From Trema orientale (Eukaryota > Streptophyta > Magnoliopsida > Rosales > Cannabaceae): DNA of 64,000 bases. The notes beneath the pieces were generated by a model. The model ran no database searches and was not told the DNA's origin. It saw nothing but the letters and a program-made list of their open reading frames with translations. Shown in pieces: positions 1 to 10,716 of the stretch (within the stretch, counting starts at the first letter, position 1; every line of letters begins with the position of its first letter). Both the position numbers and the translations under genes were made by a program. The stretch lies in the NCBI GenBank assembly GCA_002914845.1, contig JXTC01000058.1:422927-486926 (forward strand). Reading direction: 5' to 3'.

Positions 1-2139
1 AACTTCAACATCCTCAAGGAATCTCGCATTACCCGTCTCGAAAAAGGACCTATTAGAGGGATCATAGAATTTGAAACCTCTGGATCTTTCAGCGTAGCCA
101 ACAAAATAGCAGCTTATTGTTCTTGAGTCCAGTTTCTTTTCATGTGGCCTATACGGCCTTGCCTCAGCTGGACAACCCCAAATATGTAAGTGCCTAATAC
201 TAGGCTTCTTACCTGTCCATAGATCAAAAGGGGTTTTAGCTACTGATTTGCTGGGTACTCTATTGAGTATATAAACTGCAGTCTTTAATGCTTCTCCCCA
301 GAGTGATTCAGGTAAGGAGGAATGACTAATCATACACCTCACCATGTCTTTAAGTGTTCGATTTCGTCGCTCAGCAACACCATTCATGCTAGGTTTCTCT
401 GGCATTGTGTATTGTGGGACGATTCCACATTCCTCTAGGTACTGGGCAAAGGGTCCTGGACGTTGTTCACCGGATCCATCATACCTACCGTAGTATTCAC
501 CACCACGATCGGATTTGACGGTTTTAATTTTCTTGTCGAGTTGATTTTCAACTTCAGCTTTGAAAACTTTAAATACGTCCAGGGATTGAGACTTCTCATG
601 AATTAAATATAGGTACCCATAGCGAGAGTAATCGTCTATGAACGTGATGAAATACTATTGGCCATTCCATGAAGCCGTAGGGAATGGTCCGCAGATATCA
701 GTATGTATCAGTTCTAAGACACCGGAACTCCTATTAGCACCCAATTTACGCATATTTGTCTGTTTGCCTTTAATGCACTCAACACAAACTGTGAAGTTTA
801 TGAGATCAAGTGGGTCAAGAATTCCATCTGACACAAGACGTTGTATTCTCTGTTTAGAGATGTGTCCTAATCGCTTATGCCATAACATAGAGGAATTCTC
901 AATGGTTTTGCATTTTGTACCACGTTTCTCGATATGCAAAGATTCATTAATTGAGGTAATAGTATCAACTTTATATAGGTTATCAATCAAAGTACCAGTC
1001 GCAAGAATATTGGAATTCTGAAAAAGACTAAATTTATTATTTCTAAATAAACAATAATAACCGGATTTGTCCAAAACTGAAATGGAAATTAAATTCCGTC
1101 TAAATGACGGTACAACAAATGTCTCTTCCAAATCCAAAAATAAACCGGAACCTAATTGCAACCTAAATAGACCTATTGCCTCCACTGTAGCTGTATCGCC
1201 GTTGCCCACACAGATGTATCTTTCAGCATCACTTGGCAGACGGCTCCTCAGACAACCCTGCATAGACATACTTATGTGAGTAGTTGCACCGATATCCACC
1301 CACCAAGTATGATTGGGTACAGAAGCAAAATTAACCTCAGAACAGACAAAATTGAGAAGCTTACCCTTCTTTAAATGCCATTTGGCGTACTTGGGACAAT
1401 CCTTCTTCACATGTCCTGCCTTCTTGCGGAAGAAACAAGCTGAATCCTCATCTTGTTTCTTTTGCACTTTAGTATGTGAAGTCCCAGATGCAGCTCCTTT
1501 ATCCTTAGTCCTTTTTCTCTTCTTATCTCGAGAGGTTATTGCTAAGTGTGCACTCTCTTTCTTATCTCACTTCAATCTATCCTCTTCTTGCACACACTGA
1601 GATATGAGCTCATTAAGAGTCCATTTTTCTTTCTGGGTGTTGTAACTCACCTTAAATTGACTGAATTGTGGTGGAAGAGATAGTAAAACTAATTGCACGA
1701 GCAAGTCATCTAACAGCTCTAACTTTAGTGCCTTTAGTTTTGAAGCCAGATTGGACATCTCCATGATGTACTCCCTGATGTTCCCTTTACCTTTATAACG
1801 CATAGCAAGCAAACTGCTCAGCATGGTACTAGTTTCCGCTTTTTCATTCTTTTGGAAACGTTCCGCAATTGCGTCAAGGAACGCCTTAGCATTATCGACC
1901 TCTGGCACAGCGCCCCTTATGGTCTCAGGTATGGAATGTTTCATGATCATAAGACTCATGCGATTAGAACGTTCCCATTGCTCAAAGTTCTTAACATCTA
2001 TATCAGAACTTTCATCTGTAAGAGCATCAGGTTGTTCTTTCCTGAGTGCAAGGTCTAGATCCATGCAACCGAGCACAATCATAACGTGCTCTTTCCACTT
2101 CTTGAAGTTTGTGCCGTTAAGCACAGGAATTGAATTCAA
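1..2139 (-). pseudogene. Ty1/copia gag-pol polyprotein, 5' part, inactivated
   Basis: Read on the minus strand from the ATG at 2139, this is one continuous copia frame running past the left edge. In order it shows a gag domain (begins MNSIPVLNGTNFKKW), a CCHC zinc knuckle near 1440-1400, an aspartic-protease site near 1300, a GAG-pre-integrase HHCC region (WHKRLGH, then CVECIKGK, about 860-760) and an integrase core with [19 protein letters not shown] and [10 protein letters not shown]. The reverse transcriptase lies outside the window. It is dead: TGA at 1567-1569 separates gag from pol and TAG at 655-657 cuts the integrase, both in the same frame, with no frameshift in the stretches I translated. 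The knuckle's second Cys is Arg (CFFRKKAGH) and the protease triad reads D-I-G instead of D-S/T-G. The family call is firm; the clade was not determined. Confidence 0.93.
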
Positions 2140-2303
2140 ATTAGCAGATATACTTGAAGCAGAAACTGAACAGAGAACAAAAGCAGAAAATAACCACTCA
2201 CATTAATAACGTGTCATAAACTAAGCATACAAACATAAGATATACTAGCATGATATCAAACATATAAGGTGGGCTTCCATCACAAGATACCTAGAACAAC
2301 ATC

Positions 2304-2515
2304 AATAAGCCTTCCTTTGGGCCGACTTATTAACTTGTAAGTGGTACTCTTCAGTGCAGTAATCAAATATTGACAGTAAATCCTGTCAGACAATAAATCT
2401 TCCTTTGGGCCGATTTACTGTCCACATGGAAACTTGATAACCATCACATATCTATTACCGTAGGTGTGTTCATTATTCGGCCAAATAATCACCTTCCTTT
2501 GGGCCGGTAATTATT
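2304..2515 (-). repeat. Three hairpins each presenting the motif CTTCCTTTGGGCCG in the loop
   Basis: The 14-bp motif CTTCCTTTGGGCCG (plus-strand reading) occurs exactly at 2311-2324, 2399-2412 and 2493-2506, spaced 88 and 94 bp. Each copy is enclosed by its own inverted repeat of unrelated sequence: AATAAG/CTTATT (2304-2309, 2326-2331), GACAGTAAAT/ATTTACTGTC (2372-2381, 2413-2422) and AATAATCACC/GGTAATTATT (2484-2493, 2506-2515, one mismatch; the arms overlap the motif edges by a base or two). The stems differ while the loop is constant, which suggests selection on a displayed loop. The function is unknown. Confidence 0.8.
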
Positions 2516-2928
2516 CGCATGAACAATAAACACACAAACATTCAAATATTTCAAAATAAATAAATTTACGCAATAGAGGTTACTTTGGCAACATGTTGTT
2601 TCAACTCATCTATTTTAAAATATTTAAACAAATAGTGCAAAGAAAATAATAACCAAAGTGCCCAGAATAAAAATTTCAATGCACAAAAAATAATAGATGA
2701 CCGACTGAGTTTTAAGCACTTTTATCAACTCTTAGAACCAAATAAAGTTTTCAACGGATAAAGTGTGGGTCGTACTGAAGGTAGGTTGAGAAAATAAATT
2801 TTATTGGTCAAGTTTTGGGTTGGAACCCCTTAAATTGAGTTGAAAACGATTCAATTTTACCCAAAAACGAGACCGAATACCTCAATTAGGTCAAAAAAGG
2901 ACCTAAAAATTTTCTGAACCCGATTGGT

Positions 2929-3160
2929 GGCGCTGCGGCGCCAGTTGCATAGCGCTGCGGCGCCAGTTGCATAGCGCCGCGGCGCCACCATGATGGCGCT
3001 GCGGCGCCATCTGTTTATATGGTGGCGCTGCAGCGCCACTTTCGTGGTGCCGCGACGCCACCCGTCTCAAGTGTGGCGCTGTGGTGCCATTGATTGGCGC
3101 CGCAACACCAGCTTTCTGTCCTGGGCGCTGTAGCGCCACCAATGTGGCGCCGCAGCACCA
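2929..3160 (-). repeat. GC-rich hairpin minisatellite, ten 15-bp units
   Basis: Ten copies of a 15-bp unit related to GGCGCTGCGGCGCCA start at 2929, 2951, 2973, 2995, 3024, 3046, 3075, 3096, 3124 and 3146. The start-to-start steps are 22, 22, 22, 29, 22, 29, 21, 28 and 22, so spacers are about 7 or 14 bp. The consensus unit is itself a hairpin (GGCGC, loop TGCG, GCGCC). Later units alternate between a GCTG and a GCCG core, giving dimers of about 50 bp. Several units show CG-to-TG/CA changes typical of methylated DNA. Confidence 0.92.
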
Positions 3161-3413
3161 AGTTGCAGCTTTAGTGTAAATTACCCGGTTTTAAAATTGG
3201 GTAACTTAAACCTGATACGATTTTTCGCCATAATCTGCAAACTTTATGACCCAAAACTCAGAATTCAACCCTCAAACACTGAATATCTCAACAAAATCAT
3301 GAAAAATTCATCAATCGTACATGTTATATCTAAATCCTAGAAAGCCATATAGGTAAAGATATCACAAAATAGATACATGTATGATTATCCTAAACAATTT
3401 AACATGATTTCTA

Positions 3414-3426
3414 GCTCTTGATACCA
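3414..3426 (-). other. Copia primer-binding site (initiator tRNA-Met type)
   Basis: On the minus strand this reads TGGTATCAAGAGC, matching the common plant copia primer-binding site TGGTATCAGAGC (complement of the initiator tRNA-Met 3' end) apart from one extra A. It lies two bases inside the LTR edge, where a primer-binding site belongs, and so fixes the element's orientation and the LTR boundary. Confidence 0.85.
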
Positions 3427-3428
3427 CT

Positions 3429-3933
3429 TGTTAGACTTACATAATGGATTGTTAAACCAAATACAATCCTAAGATCTATCATGCCAAATTATAAGGAAAA
3501 GATTTGTTGAGAGAAAACCCGTGACTAACCTGAATCCATTGTGTTTGACAGCAAGGATGTGATCACGTAAGCGGAAGCGATTGATCAGTTAGAGCCTGAG
3601 GGTAGAAGGTCTTCTACAGCCAGAATACTGTATGTATGCTCAATGGGTCTCTCTCTGTTGATGGAGGCAGAGGAGAAGAGCACACGTTCTATTTGGCTTG
3701 GGGACCAAAACCCTATAGTTATATCCTTATATACTAGTCACCAATAGAGACCCCATCAATCCTTATTGGACTAGGATTAGGTAACCACACATTACAGAGT
3801 CCACACCAAATAGGTAACTTCCTGAGCCCTCAATTAGATCACTTAATGGCCCCACTTAATTAGACAGCCCTTATATTATATAATTGATATAAAAACTATA
3901 GCCCACATATTAGGTTACTCGTGTAACCTAACA
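3429..3933 (-). repeat. 5' LTR of the copia element
   Basis: The 505-bp stretch is bounded by TGTTAG at 3429-3434 and CTAACA at 3928-3933, the perfect 6-bp terminal inverted repeat expected of a TG...CA LTR, and abuts the primer-binding site. The partner 3' LTR would lie left of the window, so LTR divergence and the target-site duplication (next bases GCTTA, 3934-3938) cannot be tested here. Its outer end also contains a perfect 9-bp inverted repeat around TCGT (3910-3931). Confidence 0.88.
3722..3735 (-). promoter_or_regulatory. Putative TATA box of the copia LTR
   Basis: On the minus strand the LTR reads AGTATATAAGGATA here, about 200 bp into the LTR from its U3 end. The motif and position suit the LTR promoter. 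There is no expression evidence. Confidence 0.5.
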
Positions 3934-3938
3934 GCTTA

Positions 3939-4557
3939 TAATTAATCTAACTTTAACTTCTGTTTTTAGTTTTATCAAAATTAGAAATTCTCTAAACATC
4001 AACAATACCGGTAAATAAAAGCGTCTTAAGCTGAATTAATGCGATATACATCTTTGGTGAAGAATATTTAAAGGTTGTGTTTTGTGTGAAATTGTAATCG
4101 GGGAAGTGAATGTTTGTTTGTAGTTGGTTGTTATATATGGCTTGGAAGATGTGATTCTAGCTCAGGCGTTAGCCATCTGTAAAGGCTAAGAAAAGCCGAT
4201 GTGTGGTCACTTGACTTAATCATGAAATCGAAAACTCTACAACAATAGTACATATGTTGTGACATGTCTTTTGCCTCTTAATTAAATTGGTACTGTTTAT
4301 CTTTGATACTAGATTGTTGTTCCCTAATGTAAAGAAGAATATTGTAACATTAATCGTTTGTCTAGTAGAGTACTAGCTCATGGGCTAGCAAAATGAGCTA
4401 TCTCTATGGATGTTTGTATGATCTGGTTAGAGGTGGAAGAACTTGTTTGTTATGATGCTAATTTGTTTTACCAGTATTGGATAGACTAATTTTCTCTTTT
4501 TCTTTGAGGAGGAAAAAAAAAAAAGAGAGAGAGAAAAGAAAGATAATGAGGAAAAAT
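3939..4557. other. Intergenic, nothing recognised
   Basis: AT-rich unique-looking sequence between the copia LTR and a MITE. I see no gene or repeat beyond a short A/GA-rich run near 4510-4540. Confidence 0.5.
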
Positions 4558-4560
4558 TTA

Positions 4561-4738
4561 GAGCGCATTTAGTATAAGATTCAGATCATATTCTTCAAAA
4601 TCAGAAACAACTTTTATATAGAAAGTTGAAAGGATAAAAGAAAGTTGGAAGGATAAATGTTTTATCCTTTCAACTTTCTATATAAAAGTTATTTCTGAAT
4701 TTGAAGAATATGATTCGAATTTTATACCAGACGCGCCC
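4561..4738. mobile_element. Tourist-like (PIF/Harbinger) MITE, near-perfect foldback
   Basis: The 178-bp element is almost one hairpin. The left arm (GAGCGCATTTAGTATAAGAT...) and the reverse complement of the right arm (GGGCGCGTCTGGTATAAAAT...) match over about 80 bp. It is flanked by TTA at 4558-4560 and 4739-4741, the 3-bp target duplication typical of PIF/Harbinger. It has no coding capacity. The superfamily is inferred from the duplication and the GGGCGCGT.TGGTATAA end. Confidence 0.85.
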
Positions 4739-4919
4739 TTAATTCTCAAAAATATTGCGATTGATGAACGTCAAATTGACATGTTGATTATTAAAGTGAA
4801 ACGACAAACATGATATTTCTAGTTTAAAGAAGGGCAATTTTTTGGATAATGAATGACCTTATTTTTCAGACTTGAATTAAAAGTACGGTAGAGTATGATA
4901 ATAATAAAACTGGGGTAGG

Positions 4920-5100
4920 CACTCAACAAATTGTGAGAAACGACGGATATGTCGTAGATGAACAGTTAATTTAAGGGAGTAACTAACATGTCGTTTAACG
5001 AACGACACTTAACCTTTAAGCGTTATACTACATGTCGTTTATATGCGAGCAACTACAAACTTTCGGACAAAATAGGACATGTCGTTTGTCATGCAATAGT
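4920..5100. mobile_element. Possible CACTA-transposon terminal fragment
   Basis: CACTCAACAAATTGTGAGAA at 4920 resembles the CACTA terminal inverted repeat. It is followed by an ACGACGG stretch and then three copies of ACATGTCGTTT (near 4986, 5031 and 5087) plus AACGACAC, which look like subterminal repeats. No matching inverted end was found nearby, so this would be a truncated end. Confidence 0.4.
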
Positions 5101-6090
5101 CAATTTTTTTTTATTCTTTTTTTTTTTGGTCCTTTTCTAATGTTTTTCCTTTGGCATAGAAATTTATATTTTGTAAGAAAAAAATTTCATAAATATCATT
5201 GGCAGGTCCCGTTTTAAATTATTTCTAGATTCTGCTTTTAACTTTTAAAAACGGTTAAAGAAAAAGAGAAGGGGAGCGTTTGGTGAGTTATTACTTTTGG
5301 TATTTTAAAAATTGCTATGTAACAATTATTTTAATCAAAATTTGAGAAATAAGACTAGAGTTTTTTTTTTTTTTTAAACTGATGCTCCCGTCATAATACA
5401 AATTATTTAAAATAATATTTTATAGCATACCAATCTATAATTTATCGAATACTAGATGTCATTTTTAAAAGTAATTTTGTAAATAAAATTTATCAAATAA
5501 TTAAACTTTTTTTCTCACAGATTCTTGCTCATAGCATAACTAGTACATGAATACCAAACTAGCCTTCTATTATAATGAATATGTATATTTTATACATATT
5601 TATGTATATTTTATAGTCTTATAAAATATAAATAATTTTTTTAAAATAAAAACTAATATAAATTATTTAATATCACTTGTTTTAGCATTTTTTAGAATTT
5701 TCATTGAAAATTTTGAATTTTAAAACAAGTTTGATATTTTTTTTAGAATATTTTCAACACCATATAAAATAAAATTTCGACATCGACGTGTAGACTGAGA
5801 GTTTAATGTTGCCCTCTACCCATTTTTTTTTTTTTTTTTTGATAACAATTGCCCTATACCATCTGTTATAAAATACTTGCTGCCTTTTTTTTTTCGAGGA
5901 ATAAATATTTGCTCTTTGCTTTTTTTTTTTTTTTGGGTGGTAATTTACCTGTCTATTCTCTCTCTCTCTTTCAACTTTTACCGGATGGTCTAAAATTAAT
6001 TTTTTCACCGAGTGGAATTGCCAGAAGCAATGCATTCATTAAAGAATGCATATTAATCGATTATAGAGCCAAAACCAATGGAGCAACCAA
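5101..6090. other. AT-rich region upstream of LSM1
   Basis: Poly-T tracts, AT-rich low-complexity sequence and a short CT repeat near 5957-5970. It probably contains the LSM1 promoter, but no element is identifiable with confidence. Confidence 0.5.
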
Positions 6091-6521
6091 CAACAACAAA
6101 CCAAACAAGTTTTTCCTATATTTTCTTTTAATTCCTTTACCATGTCAAAATCCAAACCCTAAATTACGAAATTCCCCCCTTCTGTATTTCCTGAATTTTC
6201 TCGCGCTTTCTCTTGGTTTCTCTCGCTTTCTAGTTCGAATTCCCCACTGAATCTCTTCCGGGGCGGTTGGATTGGATCTGAGTAACTTTTTTTTTTTTTT
6301 TTTTTTTAGAACTCCTTTCTAAATCCCAATCCCGTCAACCGGAAGAGAAGCCTACAATTCTTATTTGGTCGTCCAATTAGGGTTTTCGGATCTAAAAAAA
6401 CTAGGGCTTTCTGTAATATATCTTGTTCAGTTTTTGGGTTCTGGGTGGACTGAAATTGGGGTTTTTGGATTTTGATTGAAGGGTTTTTGGGTGAGGCATC
6501 AGAGTGAAATCTGAGCTGCCA

Positions 6522-6656
6522 ATGCCATTGGTTTCGACTCTGGTGAATTTTTCGGTGGTTTTTGTGGTACCGAAAAAGTGTGAGCTCGTCTACACCAATG
6601 TCTTGGGCAGGCCCGGAAGATATCTATCTTTCTACTTCTCTTGCCAGCTATCTTGA
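6522..6656 (+). promoter_or_regulatory. Candidate upstream ORF overlapping the LSM1 start
   Basis: An ATG at 6522 opens a 44-codon frame ending in TGA at 6654-6656. It overlaps the LSM1 ATG (6598) in a different frame and runs almost to the exon 1 donor. If the transcript starts upstream of 6522, scanning ribosomes would meet it first. The transcription start cannot be read from sequence, so this is conditional. Confidence 0.4.
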
Positions 6657-8892
6657 CAGTAAGTTCTCTCTCTTTCTCTATACTTGCTGTGATTGATTCT
6701 GAATTTTGTAAAAGATTCCACTTTTATGGTTATTCGTTTTAGTTTCTTATTACTGGTGCAATTGTAGTTGGACCAGCTTTGGGTCATCTAGGTTCTGCAA
6801 CTTTTAATGGTTTATATTGTGAATTACTATTCATTCCATCCTTATGGTGTATATAGTTCAACCACTGGTGATGTAGTTCTAGTATAAAGTTGAATGCTTG
6901 CTAATATCGATGCATCTTTTGAATGTCAAATTTTCGTTTTTGAGTTGTTCAAAAAGCCGTGTTAAAGATGGTCCGCAATTGGTATACTTGTCCAATTATT
7001 TATGCATTTTTACTTTCTGGGAAAGTTTGAAAGGTCTATGTTGAGCACTTTGTAAGTAGGTTAATGCAAGGTTCTTGTGCATACGACGATAGAAATGTCA
7101 GATGCATGGATGCATGACTAAAATTGCTTTCGTAGTCTCACCTGGTTCTGTTTTCTCCTCTGTATCCTACATAATTATGTTTTCCTTTTCATTCGTGAGT
7201 CAAATCCCGCTTAACTAAATCCTTTCTAGTTCAGTAACCAAGTTCCTTATCTAGGAGCCTCATTCATAGATTAGTCCTAGTGTGAGATGTTTGTGGACTT
7301 TATTTTCTTGGGGGAATACAGGTCCATTGTACTCATGTAAACTTATTGTATTTGTCACTGGTGTTTTGTTATCATTAATTTTTGTTTTTGGAGTATACTT
7401 TCTCATTGTTTTTCCACTTCTAATGTGCTGTCCATTATTAAAGGAAATTTCAACAGGAATGATCCGTAATCTGGAATGCTTGACTTAATAATTTTAGTTC
7501 TGTGTAGATTGTGAGGGGAGCACTGTTCTTATGTCCATTTATTGTGTTTTTGCTCTAATGCTTTTGTTGCAGAGAAACTTCTTGTGCTGCTTCGAGATGG
7601 TCGAAAGCTTTTAGGGATACTTCGTTCATTTGATCAATTTGGTACATGTCATTGCCATGTGACATTTTTGGTTTCAAAATTTTAAGATCTTACTTATGGC
7701 TGAATAAATTTATATTTCTTGTATGCAGCCAATGCTGTTCTTGAGGGTGCATGCGAGAGAGTCATTGTTGGTGACCTCTATTGTGACATGCCTTTAGGTC
7801 TATATGTAATTCGTGGAGAGAATGTTGTCCTAATTGGAGAACTGGTATTATTCATAATTTTATATGCTGTTTCATGGTGTGCATCCTTGCATTGTACTGA
7901 GATTTCCCTTATCACCTTGTAGGACTTGGAGAGGGAGGAACTTCCCCCACACATGACACGTGTTTCATCAGCAGAAATTAAAAGGGTAAAGTACTAATTT
8001 GATATTCCTTCGTAATTAAGTGGTTGATGTTAGTTCCCTTACTTTTCTTTTGCCTCTCCATCATTTTAAATCCTTGTCCTTGGATCATGTGTTCATGTTA
8101 CTAAACAGGTAGAGTTTGATTTTCCTGAGTTGTTAATAGTTTTATCTAGATGATCTGAGGGAATGCTTAATTTGTTGACTACATTTCAAATTGATTTAGT
8201 TTCCACTTCCATTAACTACAGGACTTGTTTTCTGAAATTTCCATTAGGAGATTCATAAGTAGTCATTGTTCGATACTTATTTTCTGTTAATTGCCCCCAT
8301 TAATTACAGGATTTTCTGAAACTTGAAAATAACTGAATATTGCATCTTTCTGATTTGTTGAAGGTCTCAGCTTTCCTAGTCAAATTTGCAACTGATAGAG
8401 ATAGTACTGGTTTTATACGTTTGTGATGTAATTGTCTATGTGATTTCAAGATAATGTAATCAAAACTCCGAGTAGTGTATGGGGTTGTAAGCCATCTTTC
8501 CAGTGGATATCCTCCTCTATATCCGTCCTGAATGTTTAATTGTCCATTATATGTTAAGAATGGTGAATCTTTAGGTAACTTCTCTTTTTTTTAAGGTAGG
8601 AGGGAGAATAAGCAAATAATTTGTGGAAATATATGACCGATGATTGGGTGTGAGGGAGTTCATACTTTTGCATTAAAAATGTGTCCATATCCCATGAGTG
8701 TTGCTGTCGGTTCGTCTTTTGGTCCTCAATGATGCTTGTTTCACATTGAAATATAATCATCTTTTCAACATATGATTGGATTTTGTGGGTTATATAATTC
8801 ATGCTTGTGTGCAGGCACAGAAAGCTGAAAGGGAGGCTAGTGATCTTAAAGGTACCATGAGAAAAAGGATGGAGTTCCTTGATTTGGACTAA
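6598..8892 (+). CDS. LSM1: LSM1, Sm-like subunit of the cytoplasmic LSM1-7 mRNA-decay complex
   Basis: Exons 6598-6658, 7573-7641, 7729-7844, 7923-7985 and 8815-8892 join in frame with GT/AG introns to give 128 residues, the length I recall for Arabidopsis LSM1A/B. The protein starts MSWAGPEDIYLSTSLASYLD. The Sm1 motif covers LLVLLRDGRKLLGILRSFDQ and Sm2 includes LYVIRGENVVLIGEL. The C-terminal helix ends GTMRKRMEFLDLD. LSM1 is the subunit that distinguishes the cytoplasmic LSM1-7 ring, which binds oligoadenylated mRNA 3' ends and promotes decapping with PAT1. The start is fixed by conservation of MSWAGPE. An overlapping uORF lies upstream. Polyadenylation probably falls near 9050-9110. Confidence 0.96.
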
Positions 8893-10716
8893 CAAGGGTT
8901 TATATGATCCTGGAGTAGTTCACATGTCTGTCCGCAAATATTATAGCGGCTGTGTTTTCCTGTCTTCTTTTTCTTCTCCTTCGCTTGGTAGGAAGGTTAT
9001 CTTTAGTTGTTAGAAGTCAAAATTTATAATTTTGATGTTGAACCATTCATCACATTTCTTTGTGTAATATTTGTCTGAATGAATACATTCTAAATTTAGC
9101 ATGGATTTCAGTCATTGAACCTTTTTGTCTTTCAGCTTATTTCGAGTTTTCTCCCTTTTATGAACGTTTTCACGTTGTTAAAATGTTACACAATCATTCA
9201 TTCTAGTTAGTGATGTCAATTGTAAATTTTCAACCAACGGATGTTCCTAGCTAGTAACTACCACCAGCTAGTTAAAGAAGCACCGAACCTGCATATAATA
9301 TTCTCTCACAGTTGGAGGTAATATGATTTCAGAACACATTGCTCTTAAATCTCACCAAAAGAATCATTTAATGGTACATTACATAGTACTAAATATGGTT
9401 TTCTTTTAACCCTCTTTTTTGCAAGTAGTATTGTTGTATCCATAAACATATGTGGTGGTGTTTGATTCATTTATGATATCCCCAATCGCCTGTTCCAAAT
9501 TATGAGACTAGAACCTACTCATCAATCAATCTTCATACTAGGAAAAGTCTACATGTTTGATGGGATATGAGACCTTTCTTGATGGGGAATTGAGAAGAGT
9601 GACTGACTCAACCAGAAAAGTAAAGAGAAGCAAAGGAATGCAGTCAATGCACCAAAGCGAAGTGCTAACTCTTGCACCTTCTTTTCCACTATCCTGTTTT
9701 ATATTAACAAATTATAATACATATCTTAACAATACAATAAATTATCATGAAATCTACAGATCAAAACAATAAGATTGAAAATTGGAAAACAAAAAAAAAA
9801 GAATGGATTTAACATTCTTCATACACATTACATATTGGATGTCAAAAAAAGGAAAAAAGCATGCATTACATCACCATATTACTCCACATTACATCTATCA
9901 AAAAACAAAAAGATAAGTGCGTCAATTTCAGATTCATACCAGTGAACAGACATAAACCTCTAATATTCTATTACTAGCAATTTTCTGCTTTTATGTCTTC
10001 ATTTTTCTCATTAATTCATTTAATAAATGTTAAAATTATATTATGCCTCCATAATGAAGAAAATTTAATGTTCATTAAACTTTAGATTATTAGTTCTCAC
10101 AACTAAGTGTTGTTTAAACCAAAAAAAAAGAAAGGAAGATAAATTAAATGTAAACTTAACGGTCAAAATTAACTGAAAAAATGGGTATCAGTTTACATTT
10201 TCAATTTTAAATTTGATCCAACCTACTTTCTATAATATTACAATAATGGCGTTAAACAAGGGCATCAGTGTAATCTTATTTGCAAAAGTAACATGATTGA
10301 CCAACTGATGACACGAAATATTTTATTTTTGTTGTTTACCACAGACATTTGCGTTCTTTTTAATTTTCAAGTTTTTAACACCGACAACATTGACTTTCAA
10401 TTGAATTAGAACAATCCGAAGCTGTCAACTGTACTTAAATCACATGATAGTATCGAAAATTAACGGCTGTGATTAACTCGGACAGAAACTAGTGTCATCA
10501 CGGACCACACGTGATAATTGCTCTGAGTCCTTAAGCTTTTGTCTGCACAAATAGAAGAAGAAGAAGAAGAAGTAGTACTAGTAGCAGCGGTAGTAGTAGA
10601 AGAAGATCTCATCATATTCTCAAACCAGTGACCACAACAACAGATCCAGAAGCTTCCTCCTCTTTCCGTACAAAATTAGGGTTTCAATTCGAAAGAGGGG
10701 TTCCTACTTTCTATCA
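8893..10716. other. Intergenic region between LSM1 and the seven-TM gene
   Basis: It contains the presumed LSM1 3' UTR (to about 9100), then AT-rich sequence without recognisable genes. Near the right end are an ACACGTG G-box-like core (about 10507-10513) and an AGA trinucleotide repeat (10554-10572) in the presumed promoter/5' UTR of the next gene. No transposon boundary was found. Confidence 0.5.

Larger units (their letters stand above)
2140..3413 (-). other. Untranslated leader of the copia element
   Basis: About 1.27 kb separates the primer-binding site from the gag ATG, which is long for a copia leader. No open frame of note is present apart from one created by the GC-rich repeat. It holds two kinds of structured repeat, listed separately: three hairpins displaying the same loop motif (2304-2515) and a GC-rich hairpin array (2929-3160). 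The remainder is AT-rich and unremarkable. Confidence 0.7.

Noticed and set aside
2903..3142. Repetitive APQRH-type open frame in the copia leader
   Set aside because: It arises from the GC-rich minisatellite. The 22-bp step is not a multiple of three, so no protein repeat is being maintained.
2929..3160. CRISPR-like regularity (short repeats, near-constant spacers)
   Set aside because: This is a plant genome. Repeats are 15 bp with 7-14-bp spacers inside a retroelement leader, far too short for CRISPR, and no cas genes are present.
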